47,545 nt of DNA from CAYMJV01 sp964390545 (lineage in GTDB: Bacteria > Desulfobacterota > BSN033 > UBA1163): contig CAYMJV010000014.1 in NCBI GenBank assembly GCA_964390545.1, forward strand, positions 1 through 47,545. Reading direction: 5' to 3'. A program made the translations under genes and the position numbers. Numbering within the stretch: the stretch's first letter is position 1; every line of letters starts with the position of its first letter. The notes below the pieces were generated by a model. The model was not told the DNA's origin. It was given only the letters and a program-made list of their open reading frames with translations, and made no database searches. Positions 1 to 8,206 of the stretch are shown here, in pieces.

Positions 1-341
1 TTCTGTGGAATGTTGGTAGAAACACGGATCAGATCCCCCTCTTCATCCTCCGCGACAATCTTATTCACCGGATAAACGCTCCCGTCACTCATCCTCACTT
101 CGGCACGGCCTGCGCCTTTCAACACATGGTAGTTTGTAATAACATCGCCTTCCCGATTAACAAAAAATCCCGAACCCTGACCGAGGAATTTGCCCTCTCG
201 GTTGTAGGTAAGGAGGACGACGATGGAGGGTTCCAGCCTCTTGATCATAGAAGGTAACCCTTCCTCTCCAAAGCAAGTGGCCCAGGGTAGGCAGATAAAC
301 AAGAGAACCATAAGAGCTGCGAGTATGCTCAATTTCTTCAT
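1..341 (-). CDS. Secreted trypsin-like serine protease, N-terminal part (cut by window edge)
   Basis: Only the first 113 codons are inside the window; the gene continues beyond position 1. The protein opens with a typical export signal (MKKLSILAALMVLLFICLPW, residues 1-20) followed by a short mature N-terminus. Residues 55-75 carry the motif GQGSGFFVNREGDVITNYHV, the usual beginning of an HtrA/S1C trypsin-like fold, with His72 in TNYHV as the expected catalytic histidine. The catalytic Asp and Ser would lie outside the window, so activity cannot be judged. It is presumably periplasmic or secreted. It is the last gene of the minus-strand run that includes pyrE, but the 209-base gap suggests separate transcription. 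A PDZ domain, which would make it DegP-like, cannot be seen. Confidence 0.8.
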   Translation of the reverse strand, partial: MKKLSILAALMVLLFICLPWATCFGEEGLPSMIKRLEPSIVVLLTYNREGKFLGQGSGFFVNREGDVITNYHVLKGAGRAEVRMSDGSVYPVNKIVAEDEEGDLIRVSTNIPQ

Positions 342-550
342 CCGAGTCCTCTTATTATTCAATCTTGAGATAGTTTGGTACTGGCTTCAAGAAATTTCTC
401 ATTCGCAAGAGAAGTGTATTAGATCAGAAGGCAATAATCAACCCTTGGACTATCCCCGGTCTAATCCTTCGACTGAGCTCAGGACAAGCCCCTGGGGTTT
501 GCCTTCGGCCCGAGCTCAGGCCGAGGGCTCAGGGTTGATTCATCTTTTTT

Positions 551-1237
551 TCAAGGGGTGGAAGGTGGGATAAGCTGGCTTTCTTCTTTGATATATCTTT
601 TCACCGTGTCAAAGATCTTGTCTTCAATCAGCCCCACCGTGTGGAGCCACTCCATGGCATCGGAGATTTTAAACAGGACATGGGGTTCGATGCGGGAAGA
701 CCTGAGCCTCTCTTTTCCTCCTTGTTCACGATCCAGCAGGACGACCAACTCGTTAACGACCCCTCCCTGATCTCTGACCACTTCTGCAGACTCAATCACG
801 CTTTCACCCGTGGTGATGAGATCGTCAATGATGAGGACCCGATCATTTCGATCAAGAATCCCCTCAATCTTCTTTCTCACCCCATGTTCTTTTCTGGCCT
901 GGCGATAGTAGATGAGAGGGACGGCCAATTTCTGACTGACCACTGTCGCAAAAGGGACGCCTGCTGTCGGGACTCCCAAGATCTTGTCAATTTTGTCCTT
1001 ACCAATCTCGTTAATAACGATTCGGGTCAAGGCATTGCCAATCCAGTCCATCGTGATTGGACTGGAGATGGTCTGTCTCAAGTCGATATAGTAAGGGCTC
1101 TTCTTCCCAGAGGCTAAGATATAGTCTCCAAATTTGATGGCACTATTCTTAATTAAGAGAATCCCCACCTGTTTCATGAGGAAGAGTTTCTCTTCTTCCC
1201 AGACCCTTCGTTCGATCTCTTCAATTCCCAAAATCAT
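551..1237 (-). CDS. pyrE: Orotate phosphoribosyltransferase
   Basis: Transfers phosphoribosyl from PRPP to orotate, giving OMP, the fifth step of pyrimidine synthesis (cytosol). The family signature is clear: FGDYILASGKKSPYYIDLR near the N-terminus and the PRPP-binding loop DRVLIIDDLITTGES in the second half. The reading frame is 228 aa, about 20-30 longer than most PyrE. The extra residues are at the N-terminus, and a second Met at 1177 (MKQVGILLIKN) matches the usual family start and has a GGAAGAAGAGAAA purine run upstream, so 1177 may be the true start. It sits downstream of carbamate kinase and pyrB on the same strand, separated by a palindromic repeat. Confidence 0.93.
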   Translation of the reverse strand: MILGIEEIERRVWEEEKLFLMKQVGILLIKNSAIKFGDYILASGKKSPYYIDLRQTISSPITMDWIGNALTRIVINEIGKDKIDKILGVPTAGVPFATVVSQKLAVPLIYYRQARKEHGVRKKIEGILDRNDRVLIIDDLITTGESVIESAEVVRDQGGVVNELVVLLDREQGGKERLRSSRIEPHVLFKISDAMEWLHTVGLIEDKIFDTVKRYIKEESQLIPPSTP

Positions 1238-1298
1238 GGCTTTCTTTTATACAAACGAAAAGACAAAGTCAAGTGAATTACTTGGAAGATAACTTTCA

Positions 1299-1341
1299 AA
1301 TCCCCCCAACCCCCCTTTTCTAAAGGGGGGTTGGGGGGATT
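1299..1341. repeat. Perfect C-run/G-run palindrome (family A repeat)
   Basis: Two perfectly complementary 20-base arms (1299-1318 and 1322-1341) are separated by three bases. Each arm consists of two runs of six C or G joined by AA or TT. Shorter or imperfect relatives occur at 37953-37996, 40427-40472 and 41764-41841, and split copies flank the elements at 7937-8082 and 35440-35570. It lies between carbamate kinase and pyrE and could act as a bidirectional transcription barrier, but it lacks a clean U-tract. Confidence 0.8.
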
Positions 1342-1463
1342 ATAGATTTTCATCGTTCGAGGGTGGTCGATAGGCCATGAACAATTAGGTTAGTTTTCAG
1401 CCTCTTCAATAGGGCAACCAGACCTGCGTTTTTTCTCAACCTGAACCTCAGCCTCAACCTGAG

Positions 1464-2408
1464 TTATTTCGTTATGGTCGTTCCCTCTTCTCCCTTCACG
1501 GACTTTAGAAGATTTTCAGGAGATGTAATGATTGCCCTTTCACCCCCGGCTTCAAGGAACTCGATGACGGCTTCGATTTTTGGCCTCATCGAACCAGGCT
1601 TGAAATGCCCTTCTTCCAGATACCGCTTTACTTCAGGGAGGGAGACACGACGGAGAGGCTTTTGATTCCTCTCGCCAAAGTTCAGATAGACGGCATCAAT
1701 AGCCGTAGAAATAATAAAGGTGTCTGCACCGAGATTTCTTGCCAGCAGGGAGGATCCCAGGTCTTTATCAATCACAGCCTCGACGCCTTCGAGTTCCCCC
1801 TGCTCATCGCGTATCACAGGGATACCCCCTCCCCCTGCAGCGATCACGATATAGCCCCTTTGCACCAATAACCTGATCACATCCAATTCGATCATCTCTC
1901 TAGGGATTGGCGAGGGAACGACACGCCTGAAACCCCGTCCGGCGTCTTCCATAATCTGCCACCCTAATTCTTTCTTGTTAATCAGGGCCTCTTCTTCTGA
2001 CATGAAGGAGCCAATGGGTTTTGTGGGTTGTTTGAAAGATTTATCATCTCTGTCGACGATCGCTTGAGTCACAACCACAGCTACTTTTTTGTCAATTCCT
2101 CTTTTACGAAAGTCGTTCAAAAGGGCCTTCTCAATCATATACCCAATAGCACCCTGGGTGTCTGCGCCACATATATCCAATGGGATCAGAGGTAGTTCGT
2201 GTCGGGCCAGTTCACCTCTCCGATAGATGAATCCCACCTGCGGACCATTCCCATGGGTAATGACTAAACTGAAACCCTCTACAACAAGATCAACAATGTA
2301 ATTGGCCGTCTCCCTGATCGCTTCATATTGAGAAGACAGGGCGATATGGTTCTTATCCTTGATAAGGGAATTTCCCCCAATAGCCAAAACAGTTAGATGA
2401 GATTTCAT
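1464..2408 (-). CDS. arcC: Carbamate kinase
   Basis: Reversible ADP + carbamoyl phosphate = ATP + carbamate; in catabolic settings it harvests ATP from carbamoyl groups. At 314 aa the length is normal. Visible family motifs are the N-terminal LAIGGNSLIK, THGNGPQVG around residue 50, the AAGGGGIPV glycine-rich stretch near residue 190, and the DKDLGSSLLA segment that follows. The start ATG at 2408 directly gives the conserved beta strand. No arginine deiminase gene (arcA) is present. Instead it sits between pyrE and pyrB, with argF and a hydantoinase further upstream, so the carbamoyl phosphate may come from ureide breakdown or a transcarbamylase running backwards. That is inference; the enzyme assignment itself is firm. 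Confidence 0.92.
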   Translation of the reverse strand: MKSHLTVLAIGGNSLIKDKNHIALSSQYEAIRETANYIVDLVVEGFSLVITHGNGPQVGFIYRRGELARHELPLIPLDICGADTQGAIGYMIEKALLNDFRKRGIDKKVAVVVTQAIVDRDDKSFKQPTKPIGSFMSEEEALINKKELGWQIMEDAGRGFRRVVPSPIPREMIELDVIRLLVQRGYIVIAAGGGGIPVIRDEQGELEGVEAVIDKDLGSSLLARNLGADTFIISTAIDAVYLNFGERNQKPLRRVSLPEVKRYLEEGHFKPGSMRPKIEAVIEFLEAGGERAIITSPENLLKSVKGEEGTTITK

Positions 2409-2469
2409 TGGTCGACCTTAGCGGATAATCACTGCCATATTTAAATTATCTCAAATACTCCTCATCCGC

Positions 2470-2536
2470 GTCATTCCTGCGAAAGCAGGAATCCATTTTT
2501 TACAATACCTGGATTCCCGTTTGCACGGGAATGACA
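2470..2536. repeat. Dispersed imperfect palindrome (family D repeat)
   Basis: Begins GTCATTCCTGCGAAAGCAGG and ends with the diverged inverted version GGATTCCCGTTTGCACGGGA followed by ATGACA. Related copies are at 43729-43794 and 45539-45609. The outer arms (GTCATTCC/GGAATGAC) pair, and each half also contains its own small hairpin (CCTGCGAAAGCAGG). It fills the gap between pyrB and carbamate kinase. Confidence 0.75.
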
Positions 2537-2604
2537 AATTCGAATTTCGATCATTGAAATTTTAATCATTATCGAATGATTGGTTTTTGGGACTTGGTTA
2601 TTTC

Positions 2605-3537
2605 CTATTGCCTTTTCCCTAAAACCATCGCCAGCAATGCCATTCGGACAAAAACCCCATTCCTTACCTGTCTGAAATAGGCAGCCCCGGGATAGGAGTC
2701 AACCTCTGGACTGATTTCATCGACCCTGGGTAAGGGATGAAGAATCGTGATCTTCTTTTTTAGCCGCCCCAGAAACTCCCGGTTGAGGATGTAGCTCCCC
2801 TTAACCTTTTCATATTCAGATACGTCAGCGAACCGCTCCTTCTGAATCCTTGTCATATAGACGAGATCACTTTTGGAGGCGGCCATGGCGAGATCATCCG
2901 TTTCAATCACCTCACATCCTTTTTCCTTCATCCGCTCTGTTATCTCGCCGGGCATTTGGAGAACACTCGGAGCAACAAAGTAGAAATGGACCCCGAAGTG
3001 AGAGAGAATCTCTACCAGGGCGTGAACGGTCCGACCATTCTTGAGATCACCCACCAGAGTGATCGAAAGATTTTTGAGCGTGCCCAACTCCTTCCGAATC
3101 GTGTAGAGGTCAAGGAGTGCCTGTGTTGGATGCTGTCCTGCCCCATCACCGGCATTGATCACAGGGATGGAAACGGCATCGGCCACCTCCTTGGCTGAAC
3201 CGATTCGAGGATGACGGACGACGATCACATCTGCATATTGAGCCACTGTCTGTGCCGTGTCAGCCAACGTCTCCCCTTTGGCCACAGAGGACCCCTCCAC
3301 CGAACCCATGCTGATCACACCTCCCCCCAGCCGCTGCATGGCCGCCTCAAAGGACAGCCGTGTTCTGGTGCTCGGCTCGAAAAACAGCGTGACGAGGATC
3401 TTTCCCCTCAATAGATTCAGAGAACCCTTGCTCTTCAAGTCTTTTTCCATCTGAGCCGCTGTTTTAATGATGGCATCGATCTCTTTTTTCGAAAATTGAT
3501 TGCCGTGAAGAATGTCTTTTCCCTTAAGGCTACCCAT
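2605..3537 (-). CDS. pyrB: Aspartate carbamoyltransferase, catalytic subunit
   Basis: Forms N-carbamoyl-L-aspartate from carbamoyl phosphate and aspartate. The carbamoyl-phosphate loop FFEPSTRTRLSFE, the PyrB-specific SSVAKGETLADT loop, GQHPTQALLDLYTI, GDLKNGRTVHAL and the C-terminal HPLPRVDEI are all present, so the enzyme looks active and specific for aspartate. The ATG at 3543 directly abuts the Shine-Dalgarno AAGGAG, whereas the ATG at 3537 is spaced six bases from it. I therefore take 3537, giving 310 aa. No pyrI regulatory chain is seen next to it. Neighbours are the hydantoinase-type amidohydrolase upstream and carbamate kinase downstream. Dihydroorotase proper is not in the window. 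Confidence 0.93.
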   Translation of the reverse strand: MGSLKGKDILHGNQFSKKEIDAIIKTAAQMEKDLKSKGSLNLLRGKILVTLFFEPSTRTRLSFEAAMQRLGGGVISMGSVEGSSVAKGETLADTAQTVAQYADVIVVRHPRIGSAKEVADAVSIPVINAGDGAGQHPTQALLDLYTIRKELGTLKNLSITLVGDLKNGRTVHALVEILSHFGVHFYFVAPSVLQMPGEITERMKEKGCEVIETDDLAMAASKSDLVYMTRIQKERFADVSEYEKVKGSYILNREFLGRLKKKITILHPLPRVDEISPEVDSYPGAAYFRQVRNGVFVRMALLAMVLGKRQ

Positions 3538-3553
3538 ATTCATCTCCTTCTTC

Positions 3554-3574
3554 GGCCCGTTCAGGGAACGGGCC
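3554..3574. repeat. Short perfect hairpin between pyrB and the hydantoinase gene
   Basis: GGCCCGTTC and GAACGGGCC pair perfectly (nine base pairs) around AGG. It is followed by TAGGGTGCGATCCCCGAGCGC (3599 on), resembling the dispersed GTAGGG element at 45178-45240. No U-tract follows, so a terminator role is uncertain. Confidence 0.5.
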
Positions 3575-3637
3575 CTACATGTTTATGGTCTTTACTGTAG
3601 GGTGCGATCCCCGAGCGCACCGATTGCCTAGGATGTT

Positions 3638-4990
3638 CTATCTACCTTTAGCCGTCTTCGTCGGTAAGAACTTCCCTTCTCCAGGTCTTCCCTTCATCTC
3701 TCCATCCTCAACCAAGATCTTTCCCCTCTGCATGGTGAGGACAGGTTTTCCGAGGCACTTTCTGCCTTCATAAAGCGTATAGGGTGCTCCAGAGTGTTGA
3801 TTCTCATGCTTGATGGTGTAGGCATGCTTCGGATCAAAGATAACCAGATCTGCATCTGATCCATTCTGAATCGTTCCTTTCTTCGGATAGAGGCCGAAGA
3901 TTTTTGCAGGGTTCTCCGAAAAAAGCCGGACCAACTTATTTAATTTGATCCTTTTCTTATTCACCCCTTCATCATACGTAACGGTTAACATCGTTTCGGA
4001 CTGAGGAGAGCCATAGGGCGCCTCAAAAAAAGGATCGTCCAACTTCTTTGCCTTTGGAGCATGATCGCTTGCCACCACATCGATCAGACCTCCCTGTATC
4101 GCTTTCCAGAGGGCTAACCGGTCTTTTTCGCTTCGAAGAGGAGGACCAATCTTAGCTAAAGGCCCCAATTTCTGCAGTTTGGCATCGGTCATCGTCAAGT
4201 ATTGGGGACAAGTCTCCACATAAACTCGCTGACCTTCTTCTTTAGCCCTCTGGATGGGGATCACACCTTTTTCTGTGCTCAGATGAACGATATAAAGAGG
4301 ACAGCGGGTGACAGCTGCTATGGTCAGGGCTCTAAAAATAGCTTCTGCTTCGAGAAGGTCAGGTCTTGTTTTCAGAAAGACTTTTTTTTGATCCTCCCCT
4401 CGTTTAAGAGATCGATCCTCCAGATAGTCCGTGACCAGACCGTTCTCTGCATGGACCATGGCCAATCCACCACCGTTTGAGATGAGATCCATGGCAGCAG
4501 TGAGGTGATAGTCATCTGTCATCCATTTGAGTTTGGCATAGGTCATAAACATCTTGAAGGAACTGACCCCAAGATCAAAGGCTTTGGGAATCTCTTCAAC
4601 TTGAGAGGCTGGGTCAAAGAGTGTTCCATGAATTCCAAAGTCAAGGTAGGATTTCTGGAGACCTTCCTCCTGATATTTCTTGATCGTGTCGATCAATTTC
4701 ATTCCAGGCTTGGCATAGGCAAAATGGATGAGAGTGGTTGTCCCTCCAAAAGCAGCCGTGTAGGAGAGTCCTCCCAGGTCGTCCTCATAGACAGGATGAA
4801 CATGGACATCGATCACCCCTGGCATAATATACTTACCCGAGGCATTGATCGCACGCCTGGCTTCTTTCTCCAAAAGGCCGGGTTTGACGGCAACGATCTT
4901 TTCCCCTTTGATCCCGACATCTGCCTTCCGAACTCCGGAGCCTGTGACCACGAGGCCCTTATGAATCAGAATGTCGTATTTCTCTGGCAT
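3638..4990 (-). CDS. Hydantoinase/dihydropyrimidinase-family cyclic amidohydrolase (paralogue 1)
   Basis: Amidohydrolase-superfamily enzyme expected to open a cyclic diamide (hydantoin, dihydropyrimidine or similar) to an N-carbamoyl acid. The binuclear metal site is complete: DVHVHP (His63, His65), the lysine to be carboxylated in SFKMFMTYAK (Lys146), HAENG, IVHLS and SDHAPK. I take the ATG at 4990 because GGGGGA lies five bases upstream and its numbering (His63/His65/Lys146) then matches paralogue 2 exactly; a longer frame reaches 5032. The length is 450 aa. It lacks the HxHxR arginine typical of dihydroorotase, so a hydantoinase-type role is preferred, although its place beside pyrB means a dihydroorotase-like job cannot be excluded. 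About half of its residues match the protein at 13167-14504 by eye. Confidence 0.85.
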   Translation of the reverse strand: MPEKYDILIHKGLVVTGSGVRKADVGIKGEKIVAVKPGLLEKEARRAINASGKYIMPGVIDVHVHPVYEDDLGGLSYTAAFGGTTTLIHFAYAKPGMKLIDTIKKYQEEGLQKSYLDFGIHGTLFDPASQVEEIPKAFDLGVSSFKMFMTYAKLKWMTDDYHLTAAMDLISNGGGLAMVHAENGLVTDYLEDRSLKRGEDQKKVFLKTRPDLLEAEAIFRALTIAAVTRCPLYIVHLSTEKGVIPIQRAKEEGQRVYVETCPQYLTMTDAKLQKLGPLAKIGPPLRSEKDRLALWKAIQGGLIDVVASDHAPKAKKLDDPFFEAPYGSPQSETMLTVTYDEGVNKKRIKLNKLVRLFSENPAKIFGLYPKKGTIQNGSDADLVIFDPKHAYTIKHENQHSGAPYTLYEGRKCLGKPVLTMQRGKILVEDGEMKGRPGEGKFLPTKTAKGR

Positions 4991-5040
4991 CTTTTTCCCC
5001 CAAAGCCGCATAGGGCAGCGAGCAAAGGGCATAGAGTTTG

Positions 5041-5170
5041 AAATCCCAAATCACAAATTCCAAATCCCAAATAAGCTCCAAATACCAATTTCAAACCACC
5101 AACCAGATGTTTTTTCGAATTTGGGTGATTGAAATTTATTTGGAATTTGGTGCTTGGGATTTGGTGCTTC
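5041..5170. repeat. A/T-rich inverted repeat built on CAAATTCCAAAT units (family E)
   Basis: The left part repeats AAATCCCAAATCACAAATTCC-like words and the right part has their complements (AATTTATTTGGAATTTGGTG). A similar copy is at 36650-36777. It fills the gap between argF and the hydantoinase gene. Short words such as GCAAAGGGCATAGAG (5020-5035) and CCCTATGCTCCGTGCTCC (5183-5200) flank it and recur at 37903 and 45650. Confidence 0.6.
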
Positions 5171-5206
5171 CATATGGCTATGCCCTATGCTCCGTGCTCC
5201 AGGCCT

Positions 5207-6139
5207 CTACATGCTGAGTGCCAACAATGCTTTCTGTGTATGCAGTCTGTTCTCCGCTTGATCAAAGATGACACTGTTTTTTGAATCAGCCACCTCATCG
5301 ATCACTTCTTCTCCCCGGTGGGCCGGCAGGCAATGCATGAAAATATAATCCTGTTTTGCCCTCTTCACCAATTCAGCATTGACCTGATAGGGTTTGAATA
5401 TCTTCACCCTCTCTTCATGTTCCTTCTCTTTTCCCATGCTCGCCCAGACATCCGTATAAACGACATCCGCTCCCAAGACGACCTCTACAGGATCATTGGT
5501 CACAGTCACCACCCTGCCCCTCTTTTTTGCCTCCTCCCTTCCTTCAGATACGACTCTGGAATCGGGTTCATAACCCTTAGGGCACGCAAGGCCGATATCC
5601 ATGCCGACCTTCGAACAACCATAGATGAGCGAATGGGCGACATTATTCCCGTCACCTAGGTAGGCCAGTTTCAACCCTGAAAGCTGACCTTTTTTTTCAT
5701 AGATGGTGAAGAGATCGGCCAAGCCCTGACAAGGGTGCGTGAAGTCTGACAGCCCATTAATGACCGGGACGGTCGAAGACTTAACGAGATCAAGAATCGT
5801 CTGATGAGCGAAAACTCTCGCCATAATCCCGTCGACGTAGCGGGAAAGGACCCGGGCCGTATCACCGATCGTTTCTCCACGCCCTAACTGGAGATCACTG
5901 GCGCTTAAATAGAGCGCATACCCTCCAAGCTGCCACATCCCCACTTCGAAGGAAACCCTGGTCCGTGTCGATGGCTTCTCGAAGATCATGGCCAGGGTCT
6001 TACCCTTTAACAACGGATGCTCCTGACCACGAAGGCTTTGAAGCTTTAACAATTCGGATGTCTTTAGAATCTGCTCAATCTCTTCCTTCGTACGATCAGA
6101 AAGGCTCGCCAGCGATTTTCCTTTCATGTGAATGGCCAT
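5207..6139 (-). CDS. argF: Ornithine carbamoyltransferase
   Basis: Carbamoyl phosphate + ornithine = citrulline + phosphate. The 310-aa protein has the transcarbamylase loop FEKPSTRTRVSFE, HPCQGLADLFTI, and the ornithine-specific C-terminal HCLPAHRGEEV, which separates it from PyrB. The ATG at 6139 has GGAGGG about ten bases upstream. Its length and motifs are those of ordinary anabolic ArgF. However, it stands beside carbamate kinase, pyrB and a hydantoinase rather than other arg genes, so it may instead support citrulline or ureide phosphorolysis. That role is inference; the family call is firm. Confidence 0.93.
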   Translation of the reverse strand: MAIHMKGKSLASLSDRTKEEIEQILKTSELLKLQSLRGQEHPLLKGKTLAMIFEKPSTRTRVSFEVGMWQLGGYALYLSASDLQLGRGETIGDTARVLSRYVDGIMARVFAHQTILDLVKSSTVPVINGLSDFTHPCQGLADLFTIYEKKGQLSGLKLAYLGDGNNVAHSLIYGCSKVGMDIGLACPKGYEPDSRVVSEGREEAKKRGRVVTVTNDPVEVVLGADVVYTDVWASMGKEKEHEERVKIFKPYQVNAELVKRAKQDYIFMHCLPAHRGEEVIDEVADSKNSVIFDQAENRLHTQKALLALSM

Positions 6140-6340
6140 TACTGAGTTCCCTCCTTTTGTGGTTCCGCATCACTGACCTTTGCTGTCATACGAAAATCGA
6201 ATTTATCAAGGACGATTCCCTTTTTCAAGAAAAAATTTAGGTAATCCCTCAGTTAAAGAGAGAAAAAAGCGCCGAGAGCTTCTTCCGGAAAAACCTTGAA
6301 GCGAAACCTCTCAAGTTTGAACTTGCATCTCGAAATTAGC

Positions 6341-7891
6341 TCAGGTTCTTCTTAGCCCATCCACCCGCGAGTTGATGCCGAAATATGGCTTCGGCTCCAC
6401 CTTTTGCGTCCACCCTTGGTAATATTGGATGACATGTTTCTTCAATTCATCCAAGACATGGGCCAGGCCTTCTTCTCTTTCAGTTCTACGCCGAGAAGCC
6501 GCTTCGGCTAAACGGTTCCCAACGGCTTCTCCATCGATGGTCAACACCCGCCCATCCTCGACGACAATCCGGCCGTCGACCATCACCGTATGGACATGAC
6601 TGCCTTTCCCTCGATAAAGAAGGACCTCAACGGGGTCATGGAATGGGTCAACAAAGGGAAAACACATTTTTTGGTAATCGAGGAGAACAAGGTCGGCAAG
6701 CCGGCCCGGCGCGAGACGGCCAAGTTGCCGGCCATACCCGAGCAGGGTGGCATTCGTTTCGGTCACCATCTGGAAGACCTGTTTGGCACTCAAGTAGGTT
6801 GAATTCACTTCCAGTGAGGGGATGCGATGAAGGAGGAAACAAACTTTCATCTCCTGGATCATATCGTCATCATCATTGATCGATTTGCTGTCAATTCCGA
6901 GACCCACTCGAACACCGGCGCGTAACATCTCGAAGACCGGTGAGATCCCATTTCTCACCCGCAGGTTGGTGGATGCGTGATGGGTGACACCGGTTTGGGT
7001 CTTAGCAAGAATATCGATATCTCCGTCGGTGGGCCAGACACAGTGTCCAATCACAAGACGCGGACCGAGAAGACCGATCTGATTCATGTATTCAATCAAG
7101 GTTTTACCGTGGAATTCAAGTCCATAAATCTTCTGGAAAATGGATTGCAGGGCGTGGATGTGGATGGGGGTTCCGAGTTTTTCGGCAGCCAATTTCACGT
7201 CAACCAACAAGTCTCGAGTGCACCACTGTGGGGCCATGGGCCCAAAGCCGATCCGGCACATTGGAGAGTTATGATGGGCATGAAGATCAGCGACTACCCT
7301 TATAAAGTTCTCCCCTGTCAACGACCCAGCCGCTGGAGGTGTGACGAGAAGCTTCTCCAGCTCTTTTGGTAACTTTTCGAGAAAGGCTGCATTATTCCCA
7401 TAGATAAAAGGATTCTCGTTTCGAATCCCTGGATTGAATTGAACGCGAATTCCCACATCCCTGTAAGCCTTGATTGCCTCCTCAAATTCCTGTTGATAGG
7501 CTTTCGGATCCTTCAGCACGTGGTTGTGCATGGTCGTAGTGACACCAGATTTCAAAAGCCTGACAGCAGAATAGGCGACATCGTCATAGACGGGCACAGG
7601 GACATACTTGCGCGTATCCAAGAGCCACGATTCGAGCGTGTTATCTCTTGCCCCCCGTTGAAAGTCGCTCAATCCTTTTCCGTGGCCATGGCCATTGATC
7701 AAACCGGGGATTAACAAAAATTGATCGCCTCCAATCTCCCGAGCATTCGGATGTCGTTTCGAAAGCTCATCATACGTTCCAATGGCGACGACGCTGTTTC
7801 CCGATATGGCTACAGCTCCGTAGGGAATGGACGGCTGATCATGGGCCGGAACCAATTGGCCTGCTTTCACGATTAAACTGACTTCAGACAT
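6341..7891 (-). CDS. Amidohydrolase of the ATZ/TRZ (cytosine deaminase-like) family
   Basis: A 516-aa metal-dependent aminohydrolase. The N-terminal beta sandwich is followed by LIPGLINGHGHGKG (His68 and His70 as metal ligands), then HIHALQS, GHCVWPTDGDI, HHASTNLRVRNG and LGIDSKSINDDDD, the ordered motifs of the SSNA/chlorohydrolase group. A strong AAGGAGGAAAG ribosome site precedes the ATG. The family deaminates or dechlorinates purines, pyrimidines and triazines; the actual substrate cannot be read off here. The carboxy end (about 60 residues past the usual domain) is Arg/Lys/Glu-rich. It lies between an amino-acid-type importer and argF, consistent with catabolism of imported nitrogen heterocycles. 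Confidence 0.8.
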   Translation of the reverse strand: MSEVSLIVKAGQLVPAHDQPSIPYGAVAISGNSVVAIGTYDELSKRHPNAREIGGDQFLLIPGLINGHGHGKGLSDFQRGARDNTLESWLLDTRKYVPVPVYDDVAYSAVRLLKSGVTTTMHNHVLKDPKAYQQEFEEAIKAYRDVGIRVQFNPGIRNENPFIYGNNAAFLEKLPKELEKLLVTPPAAGSLTGENFIRVVADLHAHHNSPMCRIGFGPMAPQWCTRDLLVDVKLAAEKLGTPIHIHALQSIFQKIYGLEFHGKTLIEYMNQIGLLGPRLVIGHCVWPTDGDIDILAKTQTGVTHHASTNLRVRNGISPVFEMLRAGVRVGLGIDSKSINDDDDMIQEMKVCFLLHRIPSLEVNSTYLSAKQVFQMVTETNATLLGYGRQLGRLAPGRLADLVLLDYQKMCFPFVDPFHDPVEVLLYRGKGSHVHTVMVDGRIVVEDGRVLTIDGEAVGNRLAEAASRRRTEREEGLAHVLDELKKHVIQYYQGWTQKVEPKPYFGINSRVDGLRRT

Positions 7892-7936
7892 ATTCTTTCC
7901 TCCTTAAATCTCTTCACACCTCCCTTTTCCAAAAAG

Positions 7937-8082
7937 ACTGTGTCGTAATGTCATTATGAGGCGTTAGCCCCTGCCTGCCGGTAGGCAGGGAAGAATCTAC
8001 ATTTTCTAACTTATCGATTCCATGAGATTCTTCACTTCGTCCAGCATGACAGGCATGTAATTCCCTCCCATTACGACACAGT
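7937..8082. mobile_element. MITE-like palindromic element, copy 1, with an internal 20-base insertion
   Basis: Terminal inverted repeats ACTGTGTCGTAATG (7937-7950) and CATTACGACACAGT (8069-8082) are perfect over 14 bases. The interior also pairs (GTCATTATGA..., GATTCTTCACTTCG..., GCATGAC). The element lies inside split G/C-run sequence (TCCCTTTTCC before, AAAGGGGGGG after), as in the second copy at 35440-35570. Compared with that copy, exactly 20 extra bases, CCTGCCTGCCGGTAGGCAGG, are present at 7970-7989. No reading frame is inside. It fills most of the 315-base gap 7892-8206, in which I see nothing else. Confidence 0.7.
7970..7989. repeat. 20-base palindromic unit (family C), copy 1
   Basis: CCTGCCTGCCGGTAGGCAGG sits between GTTAGCC and GAAGAATCT. 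The same surrounding words are contiguous in the sister element at 35461-35485, so this unit was gained cleanly or lost there. Other copies are at 40445-40464 and 41635-41654. Confidence 0.75.
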
Positions 8083-8206
8083 TTCAAAGGGGGGGATTAC
8101 AAATTTTTATTGTCTCTGCCTTCATCCCAAAGACTTCCGACACGCAGACGTGGGCAGCCTAACCGCCATTGTCAGTCCATTGGAAAATGGATTCGATAAG
8201 CTCTTT

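Noticed and set aside
3638..4990. Calling this amidohydrolase a dihydroorotase because it is next to pyrB
   Set aside because: The metal motif is HVHP without the substrate-binding arginine of dihydroorotases (HxHxR), and the paralogue sits with hydantoin genes. Kept only as an alternative.
4505..5041. 178-codon plus-strand frame opposite the hydantoinase gene
   Set aside because: It is the antisense shadow of a gene with clear catalytic motifs and has no ribosome site or family resemblance.
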